Of a DNA stretch of 64,000 bases, positions 1 through 8,442 are shown piece by piece. Where the stretch lies: contig NZ_ASXP01000005.1 in assembly GCF_000445445.1 (NCBI RefSeq), positions 496,053 through 560,052 on the forward strand, read 5' to 3'. Position 1 is the stretch's first letter. Each line of letters starts with the position of its first letter. The DNA comes from Sporomusa ovata DSM 2662 (GTDB taxonomy: Bacteria; Bacillota; Negativicutes; Sporomusales; Sporomusaceae). A program made the translations under genes and the position numbers. The notes under the pieces were generated by a model, which saw only the letters and a list, made by a program, of their open reading frames with translations, did no database searches and was not told the origin of the DNA.

Positions 1-98
1 GTATGGGGGTAACGGCAGCTATGCTGCATAAATTAGGTATCCCTTTATATTCTGAAGAAGATATTACACCAGAGCTACTGCAAAAACTTCTCAAGTAA
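1..98 (+). CDS. C-terminal end of an unidentified protein (partial)
   Basis: An open frame enters from the left edge and stops at TAA 96-98, leaving about 31 codons that include LHKLGIPLYSEEDITPELL. The tail is amphipathic and acidic. It is too short to assign to a family; the start and most of the protein lie outside the window. Confidence 0.45.
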   Translation, partial: MGVTAAMLHKLGIPLYSEEDITPELLQKLLK

Positions 99-181
99 TA
101 TAATTAATGTAGTTATCACCCCAGGGATTTGCCAAATTTGACTAAGTACACTATATTGATATTATCATAGGAGGTGTCGCC

Positions 182-430
182 ATGTCCAAAAGTAAAAAAA
201 CAATAAAATGTGGAACCATTAATCCGAACATGTTTAAAATTGCCGGTAAACCAAACCGAGCGATGACCCCAGAAGTCAAACTGGCTCCTGTCTGGGTCGA
301 CCGAAAAAATGACTACAGGCGTCATAAAGAAAAACAAAAAATCCGTCGTTATTCCGATGAATATGGAATGCGGCGGATTTTTTGTTTTTCCATTGCTTAT
401 GCAATTCATCAAAACGAAGTAATTTCCTGA
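182..430 (+). CDS. small basic hypothetical protein (82 aa)
   Basis: A strong ribosome binding site (AGGAGG, 170-175) sits 6 bases before the ATG, so translation is credible. The product is Lys/Arg-rich with a KNDYRRHKEKQKIRRY segment and no membrane helix or recognisable domain. The last third (IFCFSIAYAIHQ) is encoded by, and downstream of, a terminator-like hairpin at 339-380. The original protein may have ended earlier and been extended by a change near its 3' end. I do not recognise a function. Confidence 0.5.
   Translation: MSKSKKTIKCGTINPNMFKIAGKPNRAMTPEVKLAPVWVDRKNDYRRHKEKQKIRRYSDEYGMRRIFCFSIAYAIHQNEVIS
337..382 (+). terminator. probable intrinsic terminator inside the end of the 182-430 frame
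   Basis: Arms at 339-355 and 364-380 pair as AATCCGTCGTTATTCC against GGAATGCGGCGGATT with small mismatches. They are followed by a T-rich run (TTTTTTGTTTTTC). It lies inside the upstream coding frame, which is unusual. Confidence 0.6.
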
Positions 431-662
431 CTATCAATTGGTCAGCATTGATGTTATAACTTGACTGCACAATTGGATCGTTTATCACACTTTTTCCTGA
501 AACGACTTACCTTCATTACAAAATAGATATACTTACCGAATGTCTGCATATTGGCAAATAATTACAAAATAGCGCTCATTGATTTTCGCATAATCTTAAA
601 GGATTTCTCGTTTTTCTGGAGAAAATATCCAGAGTCATCACTAACATAAGAGGTACTTTTCC

Positions 663-2096
663 ATGTCTATTTTCGTACAACTTCCAATATCATTTGAGCA
701 GTCCCTGCCAGTAGTTACTGTACTGAGTGCAATTTTATTCTTTTACTCCACGGGGTTTTACGATTATTGGCTGCTTACCTGGCTAGCACCCTTACCAATA
801 TGTCTTTACGCCTTAAAGACATCTGCTCAAAAGGCAGCATTGGCCTCTTTCTTAGCCTACGTTTTTGGCGCTATGAACCAGCTTGGCTATCTACCTTTAC
901 CGCTCTTTGCTGGAACAACTACACTGAATGCAGCAGCTTTTGCCGCTGCTGTTCTCTTGTTCCGTGCGATGGTTCAGTCGAACCACCATAATACTGCCGC
1001 GTTTACCTTCGCTTCTGGATGGACGTCTTATGAATTTATCCGATCATTTATTTCTTCCTTTGGCACTTTTGAGAGCTTGGCGTACACCCAGGTCTTAAAT
1101 CTTCCAGTAATCCAGATAGCCTACCTTACCGGAATCTGGGGCATTACTTTTCTACTAATGCTCCTGCCCGCAAGTTTGGCTATTCTTTGGCACTATCGTC
1201 AAAACTGGTGTACTTGCCAGTTAACGACCTTTCTCACCGGCGGCCTGCTGATAACTGTCATCTTCTTCGGCAGCCTCCGACTTCACTTTCCAGCGAATAA
1301 CCATATTATTAACGTTGGTCTAGTCGCTATACCCACCACTAGAGAGTTGCTGCACAACCAAGATGCCCAAACAATAACTGCTTCCTTGCACCATTACAGG
1401 CAAGGAATTGAAAAATTAGCTAACGCTGGAGCCCAGATTGTCTTGCTGCCCGAAAAGTTGGCCGTCTTAACGCCTGACACCCGTCAGGCGTGCCTAACGA
1501 TATTGAGCGAAGCTGCAAGTAAAAATAAAGTAACTCTCATTGCCGGGTTCAGCAACCAGGAAAAACAGCTCTACAATACTGCATTGGTTTTTGCCCCGAA
1601 CGATTCTCTTGTTCAAAACTATCACAAACAACACTTGTTGCCAGCCTACGAAAGCATTTACACTCCCGGTGAGGACCTTACTTTGCTAGACATCAACATG
1701 CCAAATTCCGGGGGAATTGCGATCTGTAAAGATATGGACTTCGTCCAACCAGCCAGAGAGTATAGCCGTCGCGAAACTGGCATCTTGTTCGTACCAGCAT
1801 TAGATTTTCATGACGATGGCTGGCTGCATGCCCGCGTTGCGATCATGCGCGGCGTGGAAGGAAATTATGCTGTAGCCCGCGCAGCGCAGTGGGGATTGTT
1901 GACTGTTAGTGACAACCTTGGGCACCTTGTGGGCATAACTGACACCAACACTGCAGCCAGTGAAGCCAGCTTACTCTGCAAAATATCACTTGGAAATGGC
2001 CAATCCTTTTACAGCCAAACAGGTGATTGGCTAGCCTGGATCTGTTTGCTGTTGACAACTCATGCCGTAATCCAACTTCATCGGCAAAAAAAATAA
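663..2096 (+). CDS. lnt: apolipoprotein N-acyltransferase-like protein (Lnt family)
   Basis: In the Lnt family this inner-membrane enzyme adds the third acyl chain to lipoproteins. The first ~215 residues are a series of hydrophobic helices, followed by a carbon-nitrogen hydrolase domain and one C-terminal helix. The nitrilase-type triad is visible: Glu264 in LLPEKL, Lys322 in NYHKQHLLP and Cys355 in AICKDMDF. The length of 477 aa is slightly short for Lnt (about 500). The start has an AGAGGT site 8 bases upstream. It stands alone. An Lnt-type enzyme fits an outer-membrane-bearing Firmicute. The substrate is inferred; a relative with another acyl acceptor is possible. Confidence 0.82.
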   Translation: MSIFVQLPISFEQSLPVVTVLSAILFFYSTGFYDYWLLTWLAPLPICLYALKTSAQKAALASFLAYVFGAMNQLGYLPLPLFAGTTTLNAAAFAAAVLLFRAMVQSNHHNTAAFTFASGWTSYEFIRSFISSFGTFESLAYTQVLNLPVIQIAYLTGIWGITFLLMLLPASLAILWHYRQNWCTCQLTTFLTGGLLITVIFFGSLRLHFPANNHIINVGLVAIPTTRELLHNQDAQTITASLHHYRQGIEKLANAGAQIVLLPEKLAVLTPDTRQACLTILSEAASKNKVTLIAGFSNQEKQLYNTALVFAPNDSLVQNYHKQHLLPAYESIYTPGEDLTLLDINMPNSGGIAICKDMDFVQPAREYSRRETGILFVPALDFHDDGWLHARVAIMRGVEGNYAVARAAQWGLLTVSDNLGHLVGITDTNTAASEASLLCKISLGNGQSFYSQTGDWLAWICLLLTTHAVIQLHRQKK

Positions 2097-2164
2097 GTAT
2101 TCAGATTATCATGTTGAAATTGATTTAACATAATTATTTTTCAATCATTAAGGAGGTCCATCAG

Positions 2165-2641
2165 GTGAAAGTCTCATTAAGACAACTACACCTTAATGAC
2201 TTAGAAATAATAAAGGATTGGTATTTAAATATTGATGGGGCAAACTATCTTTCACGGTATAAACCTAAAAAATTTGATGGAAAACAAACAAATAAAGTTG
2301 AAGAATATGCTTGGTATATAGTCCAAGTTAATGAAATGGACTGTGGAATGGTGTTTTTAGAAAAAGAAAATTTGACGGATGATGTAGCTACTCTTGGGAT
2401 AATGATAGGCAAGCAAGAATTTTTTGGAAAAGGCATAGGGAAAGATACAGTAAATCTGATTATTAACCAATCTCAAGGTATACTTAGTTTTAATAAAGTT
2501 CGCTTAAATGTGAGAAAAACTAACACTAGAGCACTAAAGTGCTATACAAACTATGGTTTTTGTATCAGAGGAGAGGACGAGAAAATTGCCAGCGATGGAC
2601 TAAAGGTAGAGTTCTTCAACATGGTCTTAAATTTGAAATGA
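2165..2641 (+). CDS. GNAT family N-acetyltransferase (RimJ/RimL type)
   Basis: Acetyl-CoA-dependent N-acyltransferase of unknown acceptor. The start is GTG with an AAGGAGG site 6-7 bases upstream. The N-terminus (LRQLHLNDLEIIKDWYLN) and the acetyl-CoA binding region (GKQEFFGKGIGKDTV, Q/R-x-x-G-x-G/A-like) are typical, as is the late segment with N-TRALKCYTNYGF. The 158 aa length is normal for the family. It is flanked by unrelated genes and is probably monocistronic. Confidence 0.85.
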   Translation: MKVSLRQLHLNDLEIIKDWYLNIDGANYLSRYKPKKFDGKQTNKVEEYAWYIVQVNEMDCGMVFLEKENLTDDVATLGIMIGKQEFFGKGIGKDTVNLIINQSQGILSFNKVRLNVRKTNTRALKCYTNYGFCIRGEDEKIASDGLKVEFFNMVLNLK

Positions 2642-2740
2642 TTTTTATACATTATGTAAATTACTAATTACTTTTCAACACACTAATCCTAATATCAAAA
2701 AACTAACCAGAATTTGGGTGAAATTAAAGGGGAACGAGCA

Positions 2741-2860
2741 ATGAAAACACTACTTGTAAATGGTTCACCAAGAATTAACGGAGATGCTATGACTCTAGCT
2801 ACCGAAATAGCCGGGTATCTCCAAGGAGGGGTATCAAGCCGGAAACCTCGAAATTTCTGA
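2741..2860 (+). pseudogene. truncated NADPH-dependent FMN reductase (N-terminal remnant)
   Basis: An ATG with an upstream AGGGGA site opens a 39-codon frame starting MKTLLVNGSPRINGDAMTLA. This is the beta1 strand and phosphate-binding loop (NGSPR) of flavodoxin-fold FMN reductases. The frame stops at 2860 after an unrelated tail, whereas intact members have 170-200 residues. No continuation is visible downstream, so the gene has been cut, probably by deletion. Confidence 0.65.
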
Positions 2861-2947
2861 CCCATCAGATTTTACTATTTTGTGTTCCAAAAACGTAGTC
2901 TATTAGATGGTCATTATTGCATGACATTTTCTGATAATTACAAAGAA

Positions 2948-2976
2948 GTTCGAATTTGACCACTACAAATTCGAAC
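2948..2976. repeat. perfect 11-bp inverted repeat upstream of the DUF952 gene
   Basis: GTTCGAATTTG at 2948-2958 and CAAATTCGAAC at 2966-2976 flank a 7-base loop, about 60 bases before the start at 3039. There is no T-run, so an operator or mRNA structure fits better than a terminator. Confidence 0.5.
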
Positions 2977-3038
2977 ATTCGTATACAAATCAAAGGTTTC
3001 AAGGGTTTAGGCTTACAACCCATGAAGGAGGGAAATTC

Positions 3039-3386
3039 ATGATTTATCACATTATTGAAACGATAGAATACGAACAAATGAAAAATCAGCAGGTGTATCA
3101 GCCTTTAAGCCTTGTAAAGGAAGGGTTTATACATTGTTCCGGAAACAAACAAGATATATTAGATGTAGCCAATTATCTTTTTAAGAATAAGGATGTCTTA
3201 ATATTAGAAATTGATGATGAAAAGTTAAATGCATTGATTCGATGGGAAAAGGCGCCAGGGGATAGAATTGATAGAACTTTTCCTCATATTTATGGAGAAT
3301 TAAAAACCAAGTATATTACTGGTATGAGAATTTTTGTTAAAGATGATCAGAATAATTTTATAGATTGGAAAAGCACAGAAATTTAA
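3039..3386 (+). CDS. DUF952 domain protein
   Basis: The N-terminal MIYHII, then SLVKEGFIHCSGNKQDILDVA, the LEIDDEKL segment, and FPHIYGELKTKYI match the DUF952 family, small cytosolic proteins of unknown reaction (some are annotated as glutathione S-transferase-like). The start has AAGGAGGG 6 bases upstream. The length of 115 aa is full for the family. A perfect inverted repeat precedes it. Confidence 0.82.
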   Translation: MIYHIIETIEYEQMKNQQVYQPLSLVKEGFIHCSGNKQDILDVANYLFKNKDVLILEIDDEKLNALIRWEKAPGDRIDRTFPHIYGELKTKYITGMRIFVKDDQNNFIDWKSTEI

Positions 3387-3542
3387 TTGCCTACGCCCTT
3401 TCCTCTCTAAAAGAAGATGATTAGAACACCAAAAATAGAATAACCAAAGTATTTGTTGTCACCATGGAAGAACATTTTAAGCTTATAAAATGAAGCGGAT
3501 TTTATTCGGAATTGACGTAATAAGACTTTTGGGGAGGTTTTC

Positions 3543-3806
3543 ATGAATACTAATAGTCCTAACGCTAGCATAACTTCGGCATCTACACAAAAGGAAAAAT
3601 TAAATTTACAAGACAACTTTTTAAATCAAGCAATAAACAAGAATATCCCCGTTATTATTCGTTTGGTAAACGGATTTCCGATTAGAGGTTTAGTCAAGGG
3701 ATTCAATAGTTTCACTGTTATCTTAGAAACTAAAGGGAAACAACAACTCGTATACAAACATGCTATTTCTTCTATATCACCGCTTAGGCAATTTTCCTAT
3801 AATTAA
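3543..3806 (+). CDS. hfq: RNA chaperone Hfq
   Basis: Hfq forms hexameric Sm-like rings that bind sRNAs and mRNAs. The Sm1 core (NLQDNFLNQAINKNIPVII) and the Sm2 signature YKHAISSISP are present. A serine/threonine-rich N-terminal extension of about 20 residues (MNTNSPNASITSASTQKEK) precedes the fold; many bacterial Hfq proteins start almost directly at the core. A GGGGAGG site precedes the ATG. It is not next to miaA, its common neighbour, so it may be an extra copy. Confidence 0.9.
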   Translation: MNTNSPNASITSASTQKEKLNLQDNFLNQAINKNIPVIIRLVNGFPIRGLVKGFNSFTVILETKGKQQLVYKHAISSISPLRQFSYN

Positions 3807-4030
3807 TGCGGAAGGCTCGTTACCACGTAACATTATATGATAATGCCTATTTTACTTAGTTTCCTAGCATTCTTGGTATAGAAATCACCTAAGACCATTA
3901 TTCCAGGATTAGTTTGTTGCCATTCAGAAGCGTTCCGGGTGGTATTATAGTTACGAGGATGACAATGGCATAACAAAAAAATTTAGCACTCGATGGACTA
4001 TTTTGGAAGTCCCGTGTTAGGAGAAATGAT

Positions 4031-4453
4031 ATGGCTGAAAATTTTGTATCTAACTTGTTAATACCTGAATTGTTGTGCGCTGATTTCAACAAAAGTCTCA
4101 ATTTTTACACAGAAATCTTAGGATTTCAGATTAGATATGATCGAGAAGAAGGGTTCGCCATGCTTGAAAGAGAAGGGGTCCAGATTATGCTAGATCAAAA
4201 TAGATCCGATAATTGGGTGTCAGGGCCGCTCGAATATCCCTATGGTCGTGGGATTAATTTGCAAATCCAAACGACCTCTATAATAGATCTTTATGAGTCC
4301 GTAAAAAAAGCAAACGCCAGAATTTATCTACCCCTCAAAGAAGAGTGGTATCAAGCAAACGAAATTATGCTTGGATGTCTTCAGTTCATAGTTTTTGATA
4401 TCGATGGCTATATGCTTCGCTTTTTTCAGGATATCGGTACAAAACCAGTATAA
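4031..4453 (+). CDS. VOC family protein (bleomycin-resistance/glyoxalase fold)
   Basis: Two beta-alpha-beta-beta-beta units are recognisable: IPELLCADFNKSLNFYTEILGF, then EGFAMLEREGVQIMLDQ, and the C-terminal QFIVFDIDGYMLRFFQDI. The pattern is that of bleomycin resistance proteins and related VOC proteins, which may sequester glycopeptide drugs. The 140 aa length is normal. GGAG lies 8-9 bases upstream of the ATG. A terminator follows at 4503-4556. The ligand is not deducible. Confidence 0.8.
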   Translation: MAENFVSNLLIPELLCADFNKSLNFYTEILGFQIRYDREEGFAMLEREGVQIMLDQNRSDNWVSGPLEYPYGRGINLQIQTTSIIDLYESVKKANARIYLPLKEEWYQANEIMLGCLQFIVFDIDGYMLRFFQDIGTKPV

Positions 4454-4502
4454 GCAAGCTTTGAAAGTGCCGGTTAGGTCTTGAAAAGATCTACTAAAAA
4501 TG

Positions 4503-4556
4503 CGAACACCACAAAATAGTAGCCACATTAACTGGCTATTACTTGCGGTGTTTTAT
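4503..4556 (+). terminator. intrinsic terminator after the VOC gene
   Basis: A long imperfect hairpin with outer stem AACACC/GGTGTT and inner AATAGTAGCCA/TGGCTATTACTT has arms at about 4505-4525 and 4532-4552. It is followed by TTTTATTT. Confidence 0.6.
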
Positions 4557-4577
4557 TTGCCGTATTTTTGCTGAGCA

Positions 4578-4802
4578 AAATTTGTACCCTGGCGGTTAAA
4601 GCGCCGGGCTCTCAAGAATGAGTGGCGCATCCGTGAGCGAACTTTTTTTGTTTGTGCTGCAGCCTTTGGAGCGTCAGGGATTTTGCTTGGCATGCACGTT
4701 TTCCGCCATAAGACGCGCCATCGATTATTTACCATAGGCATACCAGTGTTATGTTTGCTTAATCTTATTGTTGGATATTTTCTCGTGAAGTTAGTAGCTT
4801 AA
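4578..4802 (+). pseudogene. DUF1294 membrane protein remnant
   Basis: The frame ending at TAA 4800-4802 reads KRRALKNEWRIRERTFF, GASGILLGMHVFRHKTRHR, FTIGIPVLCLL, which are the conserved blocks of small DUF1294 inner-membrane proteins. The first transmembrane helix that should precede it is interrupted by an in-frame TGA at 4572-4574, and no ATG/GTG/TTG follows before the conserved core. It is either frameshifted or decayed. Confidence 0.65.
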
Positions 4803-4882
4803 GAAGGATTAGTCCAGCATAACCATCAGAAATGCAGCTAAATTCCCATAGAATGAATAGTACAAACAACGACGGAAAGCTG

Positions 4883-5161
4883 CTAATCATATCGCCGGTC
4901 CCCTTTATCACTTATCTTGCTGCCATTAAATAAAAATCGTAGAACAGTTACTATTTCAGAAGGTCTCATGTTTTCTTCGAAGCCTAACTCTTTAAACTCT
5001 GCCCAGACGCTTTTTTGAAATTCTGGTGAAACCGCCGATAGGCTCCGAATTTCAGAAACAACCGCTTTGATTTCACTATTATCCATTAACTCAAGGATAC
5101 CTTGGCCTTTTTTCATGCCAAGCATCATAAGAAAAACAGCCACCTTTTTTACCGGTAACAA
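4883..5161 (-). CDS. stand-alone FliG N-terminal-domain protein
   Basis: The 92 aa product (VKKVAVFLMMLGMKKGQGIL, NSEIKAVVSEIRSLSAVSP, SVWAEFKELGF) matches the N-terminal helical domain of the flagellar switch protein FliG, but the middle and C-terminal torque-generating domains are absent. The start is TTG with a GGGAGG site 7-8 bases upstream. It lies directly downstream of a 68-codon gene on the same strand, with a hairpin between them. No flagellar genes are in the window. FliG_N mediates subunit assembly, so a protein-protein interaction role is possible but unproven. Confidence 0.6.
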   Translation of the reverse strand: MLPVKKVAVFLMMLGMKKGQGILELMDNSEIKAVVSEIRSLSAVSPEFQKSVWAEFKELGFEENMRPSEIVTVLRFLFNGSKISDKGDRRYD

Positions 5162-5203
5162 AAAAATACCTCCCGAAAAGTTTAATAGCGGATGATAAAC
5201 TGC

Positions 5204-5241
5204 ACCCCATAGGGTACGCCTTCTACGGCTCCCTATGGGGT
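5204..5241. repeat. perfect 11-bp inverted repeat between two small genes
   Basis: ACCCCATAGGG at 5204-5214 and CCCTATGGGGT at 5231-5241 form a GC-rich hairpin with a 16-base loop. A T-run follows on the plus strand (CACTTTTTT), so it is a better terminator for plus-strand transcripts. For the minus-strand genes around it, it could act as a partial attenuator or mRNA stabiliser. Confidence 0.5.
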
Positions 5242-5250
5242 CTCACTTTT

Positions 5251-5457
5251 TTACAATATTTCGTTGGAAGTGATCTGTACGGAAAAGTCACCTTTACTTG
5301 TCCGTTTAATGACGCCTTTCTTACCGGCACCATCATCAACCGTTATGGCCTGTAAGTTATGAGCCATCATAAAGTTAAGTGCATCCTGCTTTACGAAAGC
5401 TTCCCAGCTCACCTTTTTTGAATTAGTTTGTTCTTCTTTTACTACATCTTCTGTCAT
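5251..5457 (-). CDS. hypothetical protein (68 aa) upstream of the FliG_N-like gene
   Basis: I place the start at the ATG 5455-5457, which has a GGGAGA site 6-7 bases upstream; a longer frame to 5532 exists without such a site. The product begins MTEDVVKEEQ and ends GDFSVQITSNEIL. It has an acidic N-terminus, a helical middle (WEAFVKQDALNFMMAHN) and a short beta-rich C-terminal half. I do not recognise a family. It is probably co-transcribed with 4883-5161. Confidence 0.5.
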   Translation of the reverse strand: MTEDVVKEEQTNSKKVSWEAFVKQDALNFMMAHNLQAITVDDGAGKKGVIKRTSKGDFSVQITSNEIL

Positions 5458-5532
5458 AATTAATCTCTCCCTTTTCCGTATGCAACATCCCGCCCTAGGC
5501 AGAACTTTATTGCTGACATCCATTTTCGGCAA

Positions 5533-5987
5533 CCACTGAAAAGATCACTAGCATTACCAAAAACATCCACTATCTCTTTTCGTCAATAAATAGCTTATTT
5601 CCTTTCACTTGTTTCGATGAATGAGAATATTGACAGAAACCATTAAAAATACGGTCAATCCTCAATAGTAAAGAAACAAAGCCTCCCCCTTGTGTCTATT
5701 GCCAAATCGCGGGAAACAGCAGAACCGTCACCTTGTATCTTTCCTTCCGGACGTCTAAATAGTGGCTCTTGGAGAAACGGGGAACGTAATTATGAGGATA
5801 TTCCCAGTCACCGCTGAGCTTAATGTTCATGAGGCGTTGGCATTAATCACGGGACCTATTTAAAGAAATTTGGGCATAAACTCAGTATTCAGTATGTACC
5901 AAAGGCTGGGTATTTGAGGAGGAAGTAGATTTACGATTACAGCTGTTAACGGTGATAAGGTATTTTTTATAGTTTTTAAACCGAATA
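5533..5987. other. intergenic region without a supported gene
   Basis: No frame with both a ribosome binding site and a recognisable product is seen here. A 24-codon plus-strand frame around 5792-5860 ends quickly at TAA and may be debris. Confidence 0.4.
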
Positions 5988-6698
5988 CTAATGAAAAGTT
6001 AATTTTCTCAACTCCTCATAATCCTTAGCATAAATATTGATGTCAACGAAGGTGTCAATTCCTTTAATTCGCCCTCGATTGCAATATTGCCAAAAACTCC
6101 ACTCACGACCATCACTAAGTCTTGGCGTTTTAATAACGTCCCTTATCCAGATAGGATAATCGGTAAATTCGTTTTTAATATATTTATCATATAAAGGATA
6201 AACCACATAGATAATTGGTTTTTGTTTATAATGAGATTCTAGTTCATCTAAGAAAGTTTTTAGTTCTTCCTCCTTTAATCCATCTTCTTCAACATCAACA
6301 ACAGGCGGGAGACTTCCTTGTTCAGCCGGAACAATACTTTCAAAATTTCGTGCTTGAGCCAATCCAGAACTTGTAGTTCTAAAGTAATGATATGCGCCTC
6401 TTAATATTCCGCGATTATTAGATTCATCCCAATTTTTTCTAAAATAACTATCTTGATAATCCATACCCTCTGAAGCTTTAATAAAAACAAAATGCAATCT
6501 TTTATTTTGAGCGACAGTTTCCCAGTTGATCATTCCTTGATAAGCCGAAACATCAATTCCTTGTACTTGATATTTGTATGCAAAGTAGCTGTTTGGCCAA
6601 ATATAGCCATTATAAATAAGAAAAACCAAAATTCCAATGCCTAGACCACCAGCTAAGTAAATAATCTTGGCTAGTCTTTGTTTTATTTGTCTTTTCAT
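5988..6698 (-). CDS. GH25 family lysozyme, membrane-anchored
   Basis: Muramidase-fold hydrolase of peptidoglycan. A basic N-terminus (MKRQIKQRLAK) and one hydrophobic helix (IIYLAGGLGIGILVFLIYNG) suggest a signal anchor. The GH25 barrel follows: GIDVSAYQGMINWETVA, FVFIKASEGMDYQD, GAYHYF and the catalytic-region PPVVDVEEDG, then SFWQYCNRGRIKGID near the end. I chose the ATG at 6696-6698 because AGAGGAA sits 9 bases upstream; an upstream start at 6737 lacks a site. It is flanked by an IS1634 remnant. Confidence 0.86.
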   Translation of the reverse strand: MKRQIKQRLAKIIYLAGGLGIGILVFLIYNGYIWPNSYFAYKYQVQGIDVSAYQGMINWETVAQNKRLHFVFIKASEGMDYQDSYFRKNWDESNNRGILRGAYHYFRTTSSGLAQARNFESIVPAEQGSLPPVVDVEEDGLKEEELKTFLDELESHYKQKPIIYVVYPLYDKYIKNEFTDYPIWIRDVIKTPRLSDGREWSFWQYCNRGRIKGIDTFVDINIYAKDYEELRKLTFH

Positions 6699-6751
6699 CG
6701 TTAAATTTCCTCTTTGACATGATAATGCGTACAACATTTTCTTATATCCCG

Positions 6752-7477
6752 CTAGAATGACGAGGAAGGCGGAGAAAACCCCATAGCCTCATAAACAGCA
6801 ATTTGCTGAGAAGTCAGTTCACTTACACGCAAATCATATCCGGGTTGCTCAAAACATTCAATAACGTCTAATTCATCAAATAGCTCTTGCAGCGTATATG
6901 TTTTAAATAGATTTATGTCGTGCATTTGCTTTTTCACGTAAGACAAGAAAATGAGTGCAATGAATTCAACGAAAAGTTTTCTGTCCAGACTCAATTCTGA
7001 CGATACTGCCAGACGATCACAGTTTAAGCGTTCTTTTAAATCCCCAAAGGCTTTTTCTACCAGGTCTTTGTTACGGTAAATCACAAAGGCTCCTATGGCA
7101 TCTTTTACTTCATTACTGATAAGGGCAAAATAGCCATAGTTTTTCTTGGCTTCTTCGATGACTTCTTGTTTGGCGATGATTTGTACACCTCTTTTACCGG
7201 CGTGCTTTTTATATCGAAGTATTTGGAAATATTGCTTTTCGTGATCCGGGTTTCGCTGGCCGGAATCAAGCTCATTTTGCAACTGGAAAAGCAAGACATT
7301 CAACCGCCGCTCATCTTCTAATGCACGCTCGCTGCTGTAGTATAAATGTAAGTACATCCGCCGCGTCCCTTGGATGTGATCTTCTTTGTAGGAACGCTCT
7401 TGCGAGTATTCCCAGTTGATTCTCCGGGTGCAAGAGTACAGATCATATTGGGGACTATAGTTGTTCCAAGTGTTCAA
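6752..7477 (-). pseudogene. IS1634-family (IS4 superfamily) transposase, C-terminal remnant
   Basis: Residues such as YFALISNEVKDAIGAF, YRNKDLVEKAFGDLKERL, LFVEFIALIFLSYVKKQM and TLQELFDELDVIECFEQPG are the C-terminal half of IS1634-type DDE transposases. The in-frame sequence continues without a proper start to about 7530 and then ends abruptly; an intact enzyme has over 500 residues, so the N-terminal half has been deleted. A small inverted-repeat-like ATATCCCGC follows the stop near 6745. Confidence 0.75.
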
Positions 7478-7526
7478 GGAGCCACGAATGTTGTCCAGTT
7501 CACATTTTACGAATTTCAGTGAAACT

Positions 7527-7556
7527 TTGGTCGCAATCAGACATTCGAGTTATAAT
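7527..7556 (+). promoter_or_regulatory. possible sigma-A promoter for the DUF3786 gene
   Basis: TTGGTC (7527-7532) and TATAAT (7551-7556) are separated by 18 bases and lie 51 bases before the start at 7608. A second TATAAT occurs at 7562. Confidence 0.35.
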
Positions 7557-7607
7557 TGCAGTATAATAAATTAGTACAGAATAAATACATAGAAGGAGGG
7601 GCTTATC

Positions 7608-8249
7608 TTGGAAAGTAATTACCTTACTGCTTATAACAAGGGGTGGGATGATCTTAAACAAAAGAAACCCGAGGATATTGCCAAGGCTATGGAGGTAACT
7701 TATCTGAGCGATAAGCGGCAATTCATTGTTCCTCACTTTCATGAAAATTATATTGTAGACTGTAAGCAACAATCCATTAAAAAGGAAGCCGATGGTACAG
7801 ATCCCGGAACAGGAGCGTCTATACTTATAATCCAGTATTTAACCTTTTTTCAGACAAATGCCATACTGGTCAATAAATGGGTAAGTTTAAAAGAAATTCC
7901 CAACGGCGGTATGCTTTTTTACCCAGCGTTTCACGAGGAATGTATTGTTGGTTTGACCAAGGCCTTCGGTCATCGCCCGGCATTCCTGCTGGAATGCGCT
8001 AAACAGTTGGCCGGCCAGCCGGCCAGTTTCGGTGATGCATCGGCAGTTTTTGAAGTATTTCCCAAAATTCCGCTCTGCGTGGTTGTTTGGCAGGGAGACG
8101 AAGAAGTGGCGGCAAATGCTACCATTCTGTTTGATCCGTCCATTGAGCACTTTTTGCATACTGAGAGTATAATCGGCGCCGGCGGTTACCTCGCCAAAAG
8201 ATTAATTAAGCTGGCGGTTCCAGAAATTCAGCGCGGTCATTTTTTTTGA
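7608..8249 (+). CDS. DUF3786 domain protein
   Basis: Translation starts at TTG 7608 with AAGGAGGGG 7 bases upstream. The 213 aa product matches the DUF3786 pattern: YNKGWDDLKQKKPEDIAKAM, FIVPHFHENYIVDC, IIQYLTFFQTN, WVSLKEIPNGGMLFYPAF, FPKIPLCVVVWQGDEE, and a C-terminal FDPSIEHFLHTESI. The family occurs in anaerobic bacteria and archaea and its function is unknown. It stands between IS remnants and is intact, with its own likely promoter. Confidence 0.75.
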   Translation: MESNYLTAYNKGWDDLKQKKPEDIAKAMEVTYLSDKRQFIVPHFHENYIVDCKQQSIKKEADGTDPGTGASILIIQYLTFFQTNAILVNKWVSLKEIPNGGMLFYPAFHEECIVGLTKAFGHRPAFLLECAKQLAGQPASFGDASAVFEVFPKIPLCVVVWQGDEEVAANATILFDPSIEHFLHTESIIGAGGYLAKRLIKLAVPEIQRGHFF

Positions 8250-8442
8250 ATTCTGGTGAAAATAGCAGGGGGCTAGCATGATAATTGTACAGCATGCCCC
8301 CGCAAAAAATGATATAGTAAAAATAAACGAGGGTGTGGCTCATAGGGTTAGTAACTCACGAAAGTGTGTTGACTCAGATCTTAAATGCCGCCCTCATTTA
8401 CTTGTTATTCGTGACGGGCCAGTAGATGGGGTCAGGCTTGAT

